64,000 bases of DNA from Datura wrightii. Lineage: Eukaryota; Streptophyta; Magnoliopsida; Solanales; Solanaceae. Below, piece after piece: positions 36,046 through 47,385 of the stretch. Below the pieces are notes generated by a model. That model saw only the letters and a program-made list of their open reading frames with translations. It searched no databases and was not told the DNA's origin. The stretch's first letter is position 1, and each line of letters starts with the position of its first letter. The translations under genes and the position numbers were made by a program. The DNA lies in NCBI GenBank assembly GCA_035772735.1, contig JASDFA010000027.1, forward strand, positions 28,688,001 to 28,752,000, given 5' to 3'.

Positions 36046-38233
36046 CTAGGTGTCTGCGACCTGGTCGGTGGAGGGTTTAGATTCTTCTTCAGTGTCCTCT
36101 CCGATACCACCGACTTGATCCGGTGCGTTGTCAAAACCAACTGAGCTCGTCCATTTTCCATGAGCTCTTGCTGCCTCAACTGCGGCCCTCTGTCGAGCCT
36201 TCTCTCTAGATAAATGCAATGCTGTCTCCATCTCTCTCCGCTCTCACTTCTACTGATGGAGTAGAGAGCCATCCTCATCAAAACTCGCCTCCTCACGAGG
36301 CCTCTTTCCCTTATCTTGCACCACCGGCTCCTCAATGATGAAGTCAAATATCGGTGGTAGCTCTTCTTTATTCTCATCTTCAATCACTGGAAGCACGGGT
36401 TGAGATATCGTAGCTACTGTCATGCAGATAACTCCCGCACCTCCATTCGGAGTGCTGCTACCTCTGTATACCACCTTGCCAGCTCGGGCGCCTATAACTG
36501 TACAAGGCGCTCATCCATGCGTCTCTCTAAAGCATCTAACCGGCCATGCACTGAGCTTGAGAGCTCCTCCAACTCCTTTGTAACCCACGGCTTAACTTGC
36601 TCCATCAGCGCCTTAACTTGCAAAGCTGTGTGTGCTTGTTGTTTTTCAGCTTTTGCCAGTCGTCTAGCCATGTCAGTCAAGAATTCTTTGGAAATAGTGA
36701 CTAGACCTGCTGAAGGAGCACTTAAGGGTGCAATAGGTGGTCGAGGTGCTGCTGCTGTGAATGATGACTCTGGAACCTCAGCAGGTGCGGGAATGTCGTC
36801 TGCATTTGTAGCCTCAGGCTGGCTACCTGTCTCTCTGGCCTTTGTGGGCTCTGCCGCAATCTCAGTAAACAATGTAGCATCATTCTGCATACTGCTACTC
36901 AATGCCTCTGCCAATATAGTCGCTCTAGCGGATGCGGCAGACTGATTCCTCACTCTCGATACTGGGTTTGTGTCATCTCTTATTAACTCGATATCGGTGA
37001 TCTTATAGACCACCACTCACCGATCAACTGATGGCAACTCTGGAACCTTTGTCTCCTGACAGAGTCTATCAATGAGGCAGGGAAAGGGAATGGTAGTGCT
37101 ATCATTTATCTCCCGCTTTCGAATCTCTTCAGCAATATACCACAGGAAATTTATGGCGTACCCCTCCATGATGCTAGCTACTAGTGCAACTCTGTCAGGT
37201 GAAAGGAAATTATCATTGCTGGTCGGTACCAGCCTATGCCGAACCAATGTCCACCAGAATTTAGCTTGGAAGTTCAAAGTGGCCTTTTTTATCTTGGACT
37301 CGGTGCCATGCAACCACTGAACCAGCGGACCCCGTGTGGCAATGACTTATGCAAGCCAAGTGTACTGTCTGATTCGTTCTACACTGTTTAGTTTCTTGGT
37401 CTTGACTTTCTTGAGCTCTGACAGTCTTTGATCTAACTAGTCCGTATTCATCAGGGCATGATAGTCTAGACCATAGAGCAGTCTAGAGATGGTCTTCTCA
37501 AAGATATCAACAGGCTTCTCCCCAACCAACACCTGCGTCAATGCGGGTCTCTTCTTCCAGTCTTAGCCTCCCAATGCCAGACGCTGTAACGTAGCTGCAT
37601 ACGCTGCATAGAACTCTCTGACCAGGCAAGGGTTGTAGCTTCCCGATGGCTCAGTTAACCACTCGAACCTGTATCTATTAAACAAATTCTGCAGCTCAAG
37701 GAGGTCCTTGAGCCCCGGGTGACCAGTCTGGGCTCCTCGTAGATGCTCATCTTTGGATGGCCTTTTTCATTCAGAGCAATGTCCTTGTTGTAAATGACCC
37801 TCATACCATGAACACACCATCACCGCACCTTTCGTGGTTGATCACTAGACGTATTGGACGTCTTTGTCAAATCATCATTTGTACCTCCTTGTTGGGCACG
37901 TGACTCATTCGCACCCTCTACATTTGCTACAGTTGTGGTGCCCTCGGGAGCAATTAGGACTATGGCCCCAACATTGTCTTATGTTCGGATTGGGGGGTCT
38001 CTTGCAAGTGGAGTAGAAGCATCAACTAGGGCTGTTGGATTTATAGGTCTTTGGGTCCAAGCCCTGGTGGATCTCCTCACGAGCTGCTCTTCTGAAACTT
38101 CATATTCCTCCTCCGAGCTACTTGACTCTTTGGAGGAGGAGGGCGCATCCCTAAGTCTGCGATATGATGGATGACTCCTCTTCGGCACCTGTTTCTTGGT
38201 CGGACCTTTCTTTGGTGTATCCTTCGGAGCCAT
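36046..38233 (-). pseudogene. element C 3' ORF, putative plant transposon protein type (PF20167-like), broken
   Basis: It begins MAPKDTPKKGPTKKQVPKRS at 38233, with an acidic Ser-rich SSSKESSSSEEEYEVSEE segment. The middle (about 37700-37020) carries FEWLTEPSGSYNPCLVREFY and SPDRVALVASIMEGYAINFL, characteristic of the plant 3' ORF annotated as putative plant transposon protein. The C-terminal part (37016-36046) is Ala/Glu-rich and probably coiled-coil (MARRLAKAEKQQAHTALQVK). Frames change, and there are several stops, including a probable CGA to TGA at 37017-37019. It occupies the env position but shows no clear signal peptide or membrane segment. Its function is unknown. Confidence 0.6.
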
Positions 38234-38239
38234 TGTACA

Positions 38240-39520
38240 TATGGAATATTAGTTAGTATACAAGATGAGATGAAACATAATCAACTTTAACTGTCTCTGC
38301 ACACAGGACGGGTGACTTAACGAGTCGTTGCCACTGGCCATGACTCGTGAGGTCAACCATTGTCTCCAGGCTGATTTTCTTTTGTTGGACCAGTGAACTT
38401 AACGACTGGTCACAACGAGTCGTTACCTGAGGCAACGATTCGTTAGACCAGTCGTGAGGTACACTGGTCTGTATCTTCTATTTCCCACTCAAGACGAGCT
38501 ACACAACGAGTCATTGCGTGATACCACGACTCGTTATGCGGCTCATGCTCAAGAGTCTATGAAAAGTAACATTACCCATGTTCCATATCAACTAAATTAA
38601 AATTCCCACAAGCACAGATCATCATATTTGTTAAGGGTTCCGTGTTCAAATTCACATACAACCGTCCTGGCACTAGGGTTCCATAAAACTCATGGTATTT
38701 GTTCGAATTCACAATTATTACATGAGAAAACAAGTAGAGAAAAGCAAAAAGTAATCGAATACTCACAGAAATTGCGATTTGAGCAGAAGAGAGATTTGAA
38801 TTTGAAATTGCGAGAGGATGTGGCACTTGGGAAAACTGAGTATGACCGTGTGTGTGTGAGTGCCTTGCGAGTGAGAAGTGATTTTGGAATGATGAAGAAG
38901 TAGGGAATTTTGAGGTTAAAAAATTTTAGCTTTAAAGTCAAGTTAGATTTGGAGGGCAAAAATCTAGTGATTTATATGTTAAAAAGACAAATTACCCTAT
39001 TTTGTGCGTGGGTCGGGTCTGGTGGAAGTTAATTAAAAACATACCACGACCCACAAGAGAAATGACTCATTTTGTTATTTGTTCAATTTATTGGTTGTCG
39101 AGTCTTACCTGGGACCTAACGACTTGTGGTGCTACCCAACGAGTCGTGGCATGAGTAGTAGGCCCTGAACTGCAGTATCTTCCTGACGGGTAACTTAACG
39201 AATCATTGGGTATCCAAACGATTCGTTAAGACATTCTTTGGCACATTTTTCATTTTAGTTTCATCTTTGATCCAGTAGACTTGACGGAAGACCCCACGAG
39301 TCATTGTCACTAGAAACGACTCATTTGGTCAACTGTTGTCTATACTGTTTTCTACGGCAGTGCTCACGATCCACTTAACGAGTCATTTGGTCTGATGACG
39401 ACTCATTTTGTGCTTTTTGGCACCAGCAACTCAAGATTAGATTTTTGGTTTTAACTTCAAATTTCCCATCTTAATCACCTGCACACATCAACAAACTTAA
39501 ACACTATAGTTTTCTTACAA
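38240..39520 (-). promoter_or_regulatory. internal promoter-like block upstream of the element C 3' ORF
   Basis: Minus-strand order: acceptor-like GATGTGTGCAGGTGATT (about 39490), an array of ACGASTCGT-type sites (39420-39060), TATA box TATAAATC (38976-38969), a CA-rich stretch, a donor-like GTGAGT (38766-38761), a second ACGASTCGT cluster (38540-38310), acceptor-like TGTGTGCAG (about 38302) and TACTAAC branch-point-like sequence near 38260, then the ATG at 38233. This repeats the U3-TATA-leader layout of the C LTR inside the element. No expression evidence is available. Confidence 0.4.
38969..38976 (-). promoter_or_regulatory. internal TATA box candidate in element C
   Basis: TATAAATC on the minus strand, about 85 bases downstream of the nearest ATGACTCAT site (39062-39070) and about 740 bases upstream of the 3' ORF start. 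Confidence 0.4.
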
Positions 39521-39526
39521 TTACAA

Positions 39527-39574
39527 CTTGGGTTGCCTCCCAAGAAGTGCCTGATTTAACATCGCGGCACGACG
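39527..39574 (-). other. two-hairpin RNA element, element C copy 1
   Basis: RNA sense is minus. H1 is CGTCG-TGCCG-CGATG (39574-39560), the spacer is 15 nt, and H2 is CTTGGGAGGCAACCCAAG (39544-39527), perfectly paired. It lies about 230 bases after the end of the integrase ORF. Confidence 0.7.
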
Positions 39575-39612
39575 CGGGTATTTTGACTACTCAGACTTCA
39601 CCAAAACACCTC

Positions 39613-39660
39613 CATTGGTTGCCTCCCATGTAGTGCCTGATTTAATATCGCAGCACGACA
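39613..39660 (-). other. two-hairpin RNA element, element C copy 2
   Basis: H1 is TGTCG-TGCTG-CGATA (39660-39646), with its outer pair U-A replacing C-G. The spacer is again 15 nt. H2 is CATGGGAGGCAACCAATG (39630-39613), with the second pair A-U replacing U-A and one mismatch. It is a tandem duplicate of copy 1, 86 bases away. Confidence 0.65.
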
Positions 39661-39800
39661 CAAGTCCCCGGGTTACTCAGATTTCACCTGGAGCCCAGAG
39701 ATCCACCATCTTTATTTCTTCGCTTCTCCCTAGATATGCTTTCACTCGTTGACCATTGACTTTAAAGCGCTTTCCTTCATGGTTTTCCAGTTCAATTGCC

Positions 39801-40802
39801 CTATGGGAGAATACTTGAACCACTCGAAAAGGCCCCAACCATTTGGACTTCTTTTCCTAGAAACAAGCGAAGCTTAGAATTGAATAGTAACACCATATCA
39901 CCAGGGCTGAACTCTCGCTTCTCAATCTTCCGGTCATGTTGAATCTTCATTCTTAGTTTATAAATTTTAGAAATCTCGTAGGATTTCAAATGAAATTCAT
40001 CTAGCTCATTCAACTGATCAAGCCTCAAGTTCGCAACTTCGCTCCAATCCAAATTCAGCTTCTTGAGCGCCCACATATCTTTGTGCTCAAGTTCAATCGG
40101 AAGATGACATGTTTTTCCATAAAAAAGCTGATACAGAGACATATCTATAGGAGTATTGAAAGTGGTCCGATAAGCCCATAGAGCAGCATCTAGCTTCCTA
40201 GCCCAATCTGTCCGGTTAGCATTCATAGTCTTTGCCAAGATCGTCTTTATCTCCCGGTTTGTGACTTCAACCTGCCCACTAGACTGTGGATGGTAGGGTG
40301 TTTCCACCCTGTGTTTTACCCCATATTTCTCCAATAAAGTACGAAATAACCAGTTACAAAATTGTGAACCCCCATGACTAATGATTTCTCTGGGAGTCCC
40401 AAATCTAGAAAATATATTTCGCTTCAAGAATGCCGTGACACTCTTCCCTTCATTATTTGGAAGCGCAACTGCCTCTACCCATTTTGAAACATAGTCCACA
40501 ACAAAAAGTATGTACTTCATCCTATTTGAGCTCACAAATGGGCCTATGAAATCAATGCCCTACACATCAAACAACTCAATTACGGGGATTAGGAGTAAGA
40601 GGAAGCTCATGCCTCCTTGATATGCCTCCTTGCCTTTGGCATGCATCACATGCCTTTGTGAAATCATGCGCATCCTAGTGAATGGTTGGCCAATAATACC
40701 CACATTACAGAATCTTGTGGGTTGTGCGAATCCCGCTGTGGTGACCCCCAATGGAGATGAGTGGCAAGCCTCCAGTATACTCAACATCTCTACCTTGGGC
40801 AC
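39801..40802 (-). pseudogene. element C integrase (left part of the interrupted pol)
   Basis: The zinc-binding N-terminal region (40802-40560) is frameshifted. The 244-codon open stretch from 40535 holds the catalytic core: Asp at residue 14 (FVVDYVSKW), His at residue 54 in SHGGSQF where Asp is expected, and Glu at residue 90 (SSGQVEVTNREIK). The C-terminal part has HLPIELEHKDMWALKKLNLDW, typical of Athila-like pol, and GDMVLLF. Element B lies between this part and RNase H; bases 40798-40802 are the B target duplication. With the second catalytic acid replaced, it could not integrate. Confidence 0.85.
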
Positions 40803-42391
40803 TGACGTGCCCGATTCGCGCGTCCGCAAGTGTACGGGTCATGCAAGTAATATAGTGGCTCTTTTTAAGAACCGGATTGTCGAACCCACAGGGACTGCAC
40901 CCATTCCTCTAACTATCCATCTCTAGTGTGATCTTAAATACCTCAAGTGTTGGTTATAGACATTTTCGATCGAGATTAATTAAGTCTAAGTTTGGGTCAA
41001 TGAAGTATTCTGAAATTACTCTAGGAGCAACATAGAGTTAAAACCAATTAATCATGCGATACTACGATTTGCAATGGGTTAAGCATGGAACTATCAATTG
41101 TTATTTCACATAATTAGAATTGCATGTTTATGGTCTTTCGAGCCTCTAAACACGGCAATCTAGCCTCACTGCATCATTGTGAGCGAGGAGTTTAATTTTG
41201 TAGTCGCGGGCAATCAATTATTTTGTGGTTTACGGGGAAACGATTAGGGACTTTCGTGCGTCTAACCATTTAACTCAACTTAGCCTCACAACTACTTCTT
41301 CGAGTGGTGATGTGACATCCCAAGTTGGTCTTTCATAACCCCCGTGTCTCAACCAAGCACGGTGTTAGGTATATTTCTATCCTAACACAAAAATCTCTCC
41401 CAAGATACAAACGTGCTCCTCAAATTCTCATGTCCTGACCTAGGTAATGCTTTCTCAAGCTATTACTCAAGCTAACAAATATGCTTTCATGGTGATCAAT
41501 CATAAAAACAACCAACAATCCAGAATGCAAGACGAAAACAACAATCAATAACTTAATTCCAAAACAATTTCATAAAATCACAATCATAATTCAGGGCTTC
41601 AACCCTAGAGGAAGGGTTCTTGCCATTCATGTTCGTAAAACTACACTAACTACTACTAAACTAACATACTTACATGAATTTGGTAGATGAGAAGGGAATT
41701 TGACAAACCCTAGATGAGTTCTCCCACTTCTCCCTTCACTCCTAGGTAGTTTTCTAGAATAAAATCGTGACCAAATGATTTTAGGAGCTAAGGGACCTAT
41801 TTATAGTAAATGGAAAACGTGCATAATTTAGCCTGTCATGGAACGGCTCCGTGTCACGGAGTGTATCGCGGAGCACTGCCTCCGTGACACGGAGGTAACG
41901 CGAAGGTACACTGGAAATCACCCCGAAGTTTGGCCTCGGCAGCACCTTGCCGCGTTGGCAGCGTGTCACGCTGCTTGGGCAGCGCGTTGGCATGTTGCTG
42001 GCGCGTAGTTGGCCTGGCGTGGCACGGCTGTGGCGCGCAGCTCGCCTGCCTGCTTGCTGTCTACACTCGTGCGCCTGGCATAGGCGTGGCACGGCGCTGG
42101 GCGCGGCACACGCACAGCGTGGCACGCTGCCTGGCATGGCCAGCCTTGCCAAGACATGCTTTTCTGCCGACTTTCGCCATTTGCTCCCGACTCCATTCCT
42201 CTACTTCACCAACTTATGAATTAGTTCCTCAAAAATCCTTGAAACCTACAAAACAAGGACTAATCATGTTGGTTAGCACATCTATTCACATTTATATAAA
42301 ATCACATGAAAGTATGTAAAATAACTTAGATAAACAAGACTAAATTAAGGTATAAAGCATATCTCGGGCATGCTATTTTTGCCCGTGATCA
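40803..42391 (-). repeat. element B 3' LTR
   Basis: Plus strand TGACGTGCCC...CGTGATCA. The U5 motif GTCGAACCCACAGGGACT is at about 40878. The TATA box (minus TATAAATAGG) is at 41796-41805. The GC-rich palindromic block at 41847-42140 includes CTCCGTGTCACGGAG (41847-41861) and CCTCCGTGACACGGAGG (41879-41895). Confidence 0.9.
41847..41895. promoter_or_regulatory. paired CpG-rich palindromes in U3 of element B (3' LTR)
   Basis: A 15-nt and a 17-nt odd palindrome with centres about 33 bases apart, separated by a CGCGGAG word, lie 42 bases upstream of the TATA box. The 5' LTR copy is at 58376-58424. The same module occurs in chromovirus A. Confidence 0.7.
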
Positions 42392-44308
42392 CAACCCCAC
42401 ACTTAAAGCCTTGTTCGTCCTCGAACAACCTTTTATATATCATGCATATGGAGACTCCCACATAACTAATTTGGCAAGATAATTCAAGCTACGGCTATAA
42501 TGATTACGTAAGATAGCAAGCTAAAGATAGAGCATACACAATTTAATCACCGAAATGAAATACAACAACGTTAAGACTTCTTAACCTCAAGAATCGACTC
42601 TCAATCTTAGCAAAATCATGCAGATCAACTACTTAAGAAATCCCACATGAATTATATCCTTTATTCAACATGTTCCCCTCACGGAAAGAGAGTTACCTAA
42701 TCACACGCAAAAATCATTTTTACATCACAACCTGTGTGAGTAAATAAATAGAATTACACTCACTCTCACAAAGAATTCACATGCATCATGTAATGACCCA
42801 TAAGCTTGCCCTTAGTGTTTTATTCCACTAATTTAAGGATGTGTGAATGTAAGATCAAGTAGGACTTAATGGGATGTACTGTAGGCTAAGGGATAGGTAG
42901 GTACTATTATGGCCAGTAATAGTGACTATCTTTCCTAAGCGCTTTTAATACATTACGCCCTCCTTATGAACTTCCCTTCCCTTACTTTACCTTTTTCTCC
43001 TTTCATCTTTCTTGTTCCTCTTATGTTCCCCCATTTCTTTAGGCACTTTTAGCTTATTAGTAAGGAGTTCTATAAATAATTTTTCATTAATTTGTTTTCT
43101 TGCTCCTTACTAATAATCAACCATTTTCACACATGTGCACCTTTGTCCTTTTCTCACTTCTACAACTTTCTACTTTTCCTTTCTTTTCATTCTTCTCATT
43201 TCTTTACTCCTTCGGATTTTTTTTTCCACTCAAGCGCTTAGGAGTGTTGGATCAAACACAAGGCTAATGAAAGAAAAATGATTAAGCTTATGTTGCAACT
43301 GTCAAAGAATAGGCTCAAGGCTCAATGGGGCTAACTAGGATTAATCTTTCCAAGGTAGGTAAAATGAGGGATAAAAATTTGGTTCATTCAAAGAAATGCC
43401 TAAATCATCTCCTACTATTCACATCCTTCATTTCATTTTATAAACACACCAGGCAAGTTCTAGACATTCCACAATGGCACAGAATACTCAAAAACCTTAC
43501 ACTCATGGCACATGCTCAAATCAAGACATATTCATCAGACTCTTACTCAGCTAATCACAAGAATTCAGAATTAAGCTTCAATCATATTGAGTCAAATTCA
43601 AGAGCTTAAGTGTCTCAAACAAAGTTATACAATTGCATGCTTCACACTGAACATACTTGCATCTTCCAATCACGTATAGCACATAACAAGAACATCAAGC
43701 ACCAATTAGTTATGGTTTCAAAACACAACACCTACCGACTAATTTTTCCTCAAGACGGTCGTCATCCATCCATCATCGGAAACAGTCCCTAACTATGACT
43801 AAAAAGAGTATATACAGACAAAGGAAAGAAAAAATAAAATTTTTATTCTTCGATTCAAAGACCCCCCATCGGAAAAGAACCGAAAAGAAAAACGAACGGG
43901 TGATGAGGTCATGCTTAATTCACAAAAATTTTCAAAATTTTCAAATTTTTCAAATTTCTCAAGCATTAGCATTACATTCACCACAAACTTGTTAAGCACA
44001 AAATTTTTTTGAAATTTCCCTCACTCCACACTGAAATAATGCTATATCCTCGTAGCATCAAATTAAAATTTAAAAAGGGTGAGAAATACTCCCTGAGGCC
44101 TTTAGCCTAGCAAATAGCATGCTTTTCTTCAGTTTTGCACAAGTGTGTGTCGACCCCACACTTTTTATCGTCCATACTTTTTAGCTTCCTCCTCCACGGG
44201 TACTCAGACTTCCCTCCGTCTGTGCTTAACTTTCCACCAAAAACACAAACACAATGAACATAACAAAATCAACACAAAATCAAAATTATAAATTGTACCT
44301 GAGGTACC
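42392..44308 (-). other. long non-coding 3' region of element B
   Basis: It corresponds to 31500-33388 of element F, contains the polypurine tract next to the LTR (minus CTTTAAGTGTGGGGTTG at 42392-42408), and has no supported ORF. Confidence 0.6.
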
Positions 44309-44356
44309 CTTGGGTTGCCTCCCAAGCAGCGCCTTATTTTACGTCGTGGCCCGACG
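44309..44356 (-). other. two-hairpin RNA element, element B copy
   Basis: RNA sense is minus. H1 is CGTCG-GGCCA-CGACG (44356-44342), all five pairs Watson-Crick. The 15-nt spacer is TAAAATAAGGCGCTG. H2 is CTTGGG-AGGCAA-CCCAAG (44326-44309). It lies downstream of the protease remnant, as in F. Confidence 0.7.
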
Positions 44357-44573
44357 TGGATTGTCCTTTTCAGGACATCCTCATACCTGGGTTCTCTTTC
44401 GAGAACCATCTCCTTTTCTTTTGCTATTTAGAGGAAACAGCCTCCACTCTGTTCCTCTCTTTCTCCAACTTCTTCTCAATTTGAAGCCCTTTATCAGACT
44501 CGGGCTGAACACTTGTAATTGCCTTTGGCCCTGCACCTGTGGAATCCTCCACCCCACACTTATCCTCTGCCAA
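44357..44573 (-). other. element B sequence between the A insertion and the hairpin element
   Basis: A short stretch matching 31215-31447 of element F, including TGGTTCTCGAAAG. It shows that no pol gene was ever present between protease and the hairpin element in this copy. Confidence 0.6.
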
Positions 44574-46886
44574 CACACTGTCACACCCCGCCTTGGGGGG
44601 TATGACTGGCACCTGGTGCCCTACTGGGACCTGAACTGCTAGACTGCTAAGCCTGGGCACATCTGGTGCCTGGCTGGCTATAACTCATATTTCTGGAAAC
44701 AAAGGGCTATATAACGGCTGTAAACACAGCCCCCGGCCCATTGGCCTACAGCCTTCTGTACCTGTACTAACAGCTGACCAGAAACATATCAATTCAGGGA
44801 AACCTATGCTGTCTAGTTATCTGTAACTTAATCATAGAATATTAGGAAGCTATGTGACCGGCAAGGTCACCACTACTGTCAAGCTATGGCTCCACACGAC
44901 CAAAATGAAAGAAACAGAAGTACTAACAACTAAACAACTGCACGGCCTCACACGACCGGCTCATCTGACCACAGGGAAATATATACAGACTGCAAGCCTC
45001 TAGGAATAGCAATAGAAATGATAGGGACAGGGCCCCGACCTACCCGCACTATACAACAAAAGAAACTGAAATACACCTCTGGAATTCAGTCTCCGGATGA
45101 CAGGAGCTGAATACTCGATCGCTGACAGGAATCACGTGGTATCGCCTGCTCGTCTATGAGTACCTGCAGGCAAGTAATGCAGTGCCCCACCGGGCGTTAG
45201 TACCGAGGGTACTGAGTATGCAAAGCAATAACTGAAAGAAATATCTGAAAACAACAATATAACTGATGAAACTGAAGTAGGGAGAATAGATTAACTGTCT
45301 GATAATGTAAGTCATACCTTCTCTTAATTATACTAGAAGGAATAGGCGTCGTACCTGGAGACGTATCACTCTACTGCTGGTCTACTCGTATCCAACATAA
45401 AATGGCATAACATAGCACACACATACCTTACCCGGCCCCCATAAGCCGGGAGGTACAACCAGCACGGAATCTACACCCCTACCGCGGTTATCCCATCTCC
45501 TATAGCCCTGTAAGCGTCCTACCGCCCCCCTGGGTATGCACTTGGGCTCGCTGAGCCCCTGACTATAACTGCATCTGAGTCCGAAGGACTCCTGAATCAA
45601 CACCCGGGCGTATCCGCTCGACAGGGGTGTGTAAAAGCCGACCAAGGCACAATATGGGGAAAACTGGCATCCCATCTTCGTCCCCTGTGGGACGGCATGC
45701 CACTCCGTAGAGTGACGTATCCTCGTCCTCTGGCGGACGAGTCGATACAGCTATCAACCCTGGGGCGGTCATGGATGCTAGGTAGTCCAACCCCAAACAA
45801 TACAACGGTCTCAACTAGTAATACTATCTGCATGTCTCACATACTGAGGCTAATAGTGGAAAAGTATTGTATATATTACATGCTGAACTAGTGATAGTAA
45901 TATGTACGTATTTAATACATGCTGAAGCTGGTAAATACATATATGTATGAATATAGTCTCCTGCCAGACTGTTCTGGGCTAATACTGAACAGGATATAGT
46001 ATTTCTGCTGAAAACCATGTTGTATGCTGAGTTTCTATAGTAATATGATTTACTATTCCTAACATGCTTTCCAACTTCATTTTAACTTATCATTCTATTT
46101 CTGAGATGTCTTACAGGTATTACATCGCTTTACTGGGTTTCACTAAATGCAATGATATCCTAACATTCTGTGTCACATCACATACTGAGCATGCTGTGTA
46201 GTTCCTAACACTTACATTAGAATCTATATTGTGCTAGCAAATCTCGCGCTGATCATAACATAACGTTCTAATATCGTACCATCATTCATAGTAAACATCA
46301 CACATGGCTTCTGAATATTCTACTGGCCTTTAAATTACTGTACTGTACCGATATTACTTAACTTGCCGAGGAAACTAGCTTTACATACCTTATCCTTGAA
46401 CTATTCGTCTGTCGGACGAGGCTCGGCCGGTACTTCAGCTATTTTCTCCCAACTGCATTCATAAATATGTCAATTAATACTAAATACAACTTTACTTTAA
46501 AAGGCAACGTCACTTTCGATATAGTTTATAGCCCAAACTTAGGCTTATCGAAAGACGGCCGAAAACTCGCTATTTTTCAGAGGTCCAGAAGGGAGAAATA
46601 TTCACTTCACAGCTAGGAACACATAGACACTAATTTAGAGCAATTCCACTTACCTTAGCTCGGTGGCTCGACGATTCGTCGGCCGTATTTCGCGAAACTG
46701 AATCCGTAGGAATGCTCTCTGCTGCTAAATACCTCAGTATCTGGAGTTAATTTGAGTTTGGACAATGTTTAGCAGCGTAATCGGACGAAAATTATAATAC
46801 GTCCTTCGTTCTTACCTTCTCTCTGCTGCTTACTCTCTGTTTTCTGGAAATTTATAAGTGTATAAATGATTTAAAACCGAAGTGGG

Positions 46887-46895
46887 CTTTATATA
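46887..46895 (-). promoter_or_regulatory. TATA box of element A 3' LTR
   Basis: TATATAAAG on the minus strand; the 5' LTR copy at 54715-54723 is the working promoter position. Confidence 0.7.
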
Positions 46896-46916
46896 CTTGG
46901 GCCTGGACAAGGCCAA

Positions 46917-46990
46917 CGTGTCACGGAGCCAACGCGGAGGCCTCTCCTCCGTGACACGCTGCCATCGCGGAGGGGCTCTGCCTCGGCTCC
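46917..46990. promoter_or_regulatory. CpG-rich palindromic module in U3 of element A
   Basis: CGTGTCACGGAG (46917-46928), CGCGGAGG, then CCTCCGTGACACG (46946-46958) and CATCGCGGAGG, starting 22 bases upstream of the TATA box. The copy in the 5' LTR is at 54745-54818. Same words, order and spacing as in element B. Confidence 0.7.
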
Positions 46991-47122
46991 TTCCGCGATG
47001 GTTCGACAGGTTTCTCGTCCGATCTTTTCCCGAGCCTTTCTCCAGCACGTATGACCTTCAAATATGCTTAACCAACGTGCGAATAGGTCGCCTAGGTGCC
47101 GGGAATTCTACGGGGTATAACA

Positions 47123-47140
47123 TTCTCCCCCCCTTAAGAA
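47123..47140 (-). promoter_or_regulatory. polypurine tract of element A
   Basis: The minus strand reads TTCTTAAGGGGGGGAGAA immediately before the LTR, preceded by CGAGGACGAATG, as in other chromoviruses. Confidence 0.85.
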
Positions 47141-47385
47141 CATTCGTCCTCGAATGTACATTGTTATCTAAAGGACTACTTACTTACCTTCTAGAAAAAT
47201 TTCGGCAGGGTTTCCCCTGTAATATGGACTATAGCAAAAAACCTGAAATGCAGAAAAGTCCAACACAGGCACTGCACGTAATATTTTAGGATCCACTGGA
47301 TAACTAAGTATCAATCTTTCTCATTCACACACATACAACTATAAGGTACTGCATAAGTAATAATACGGACATACTTGTCGCCTGA
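47141..47385 (-). other. 3' untranslated stretch of element A
   Basis: Between the gag-pol stop and the polypurine tract; no coding sequence seen. Confidence 0.6.

Larger units (their letters stand above)
44579..47122 (-). repeat. element A 3' LTR
   Basis: 2544 bp. The minus-strand TATA box TATATAAAG is at 46887-46895, with the paired palindromic module at 46917-46958. It lacks a 21-base segment present in the 5' LTR; the breakpoint is at ATGC 44805-44808. Confidence 0.92.

Noticed and set aside
35931..36383. 150-codon ORF
   Set aside because: Off-frame shadow of the C 3' ORF remnant and its tail.
36046..38233. Envelope glycoprotein identity for the C 3' ORF
   Set aside because: Position is env-like, but no signal peptide, membrane segment or fusion-type features are visible; it fits the plant transposon 3' ORF family better.
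41781..42319. ORFs of about 90-130 codons in the B LTR (also 58310-58726)
   Set aside because: They overlap the palindromic promoter block on both strands and have no recognisable domain.
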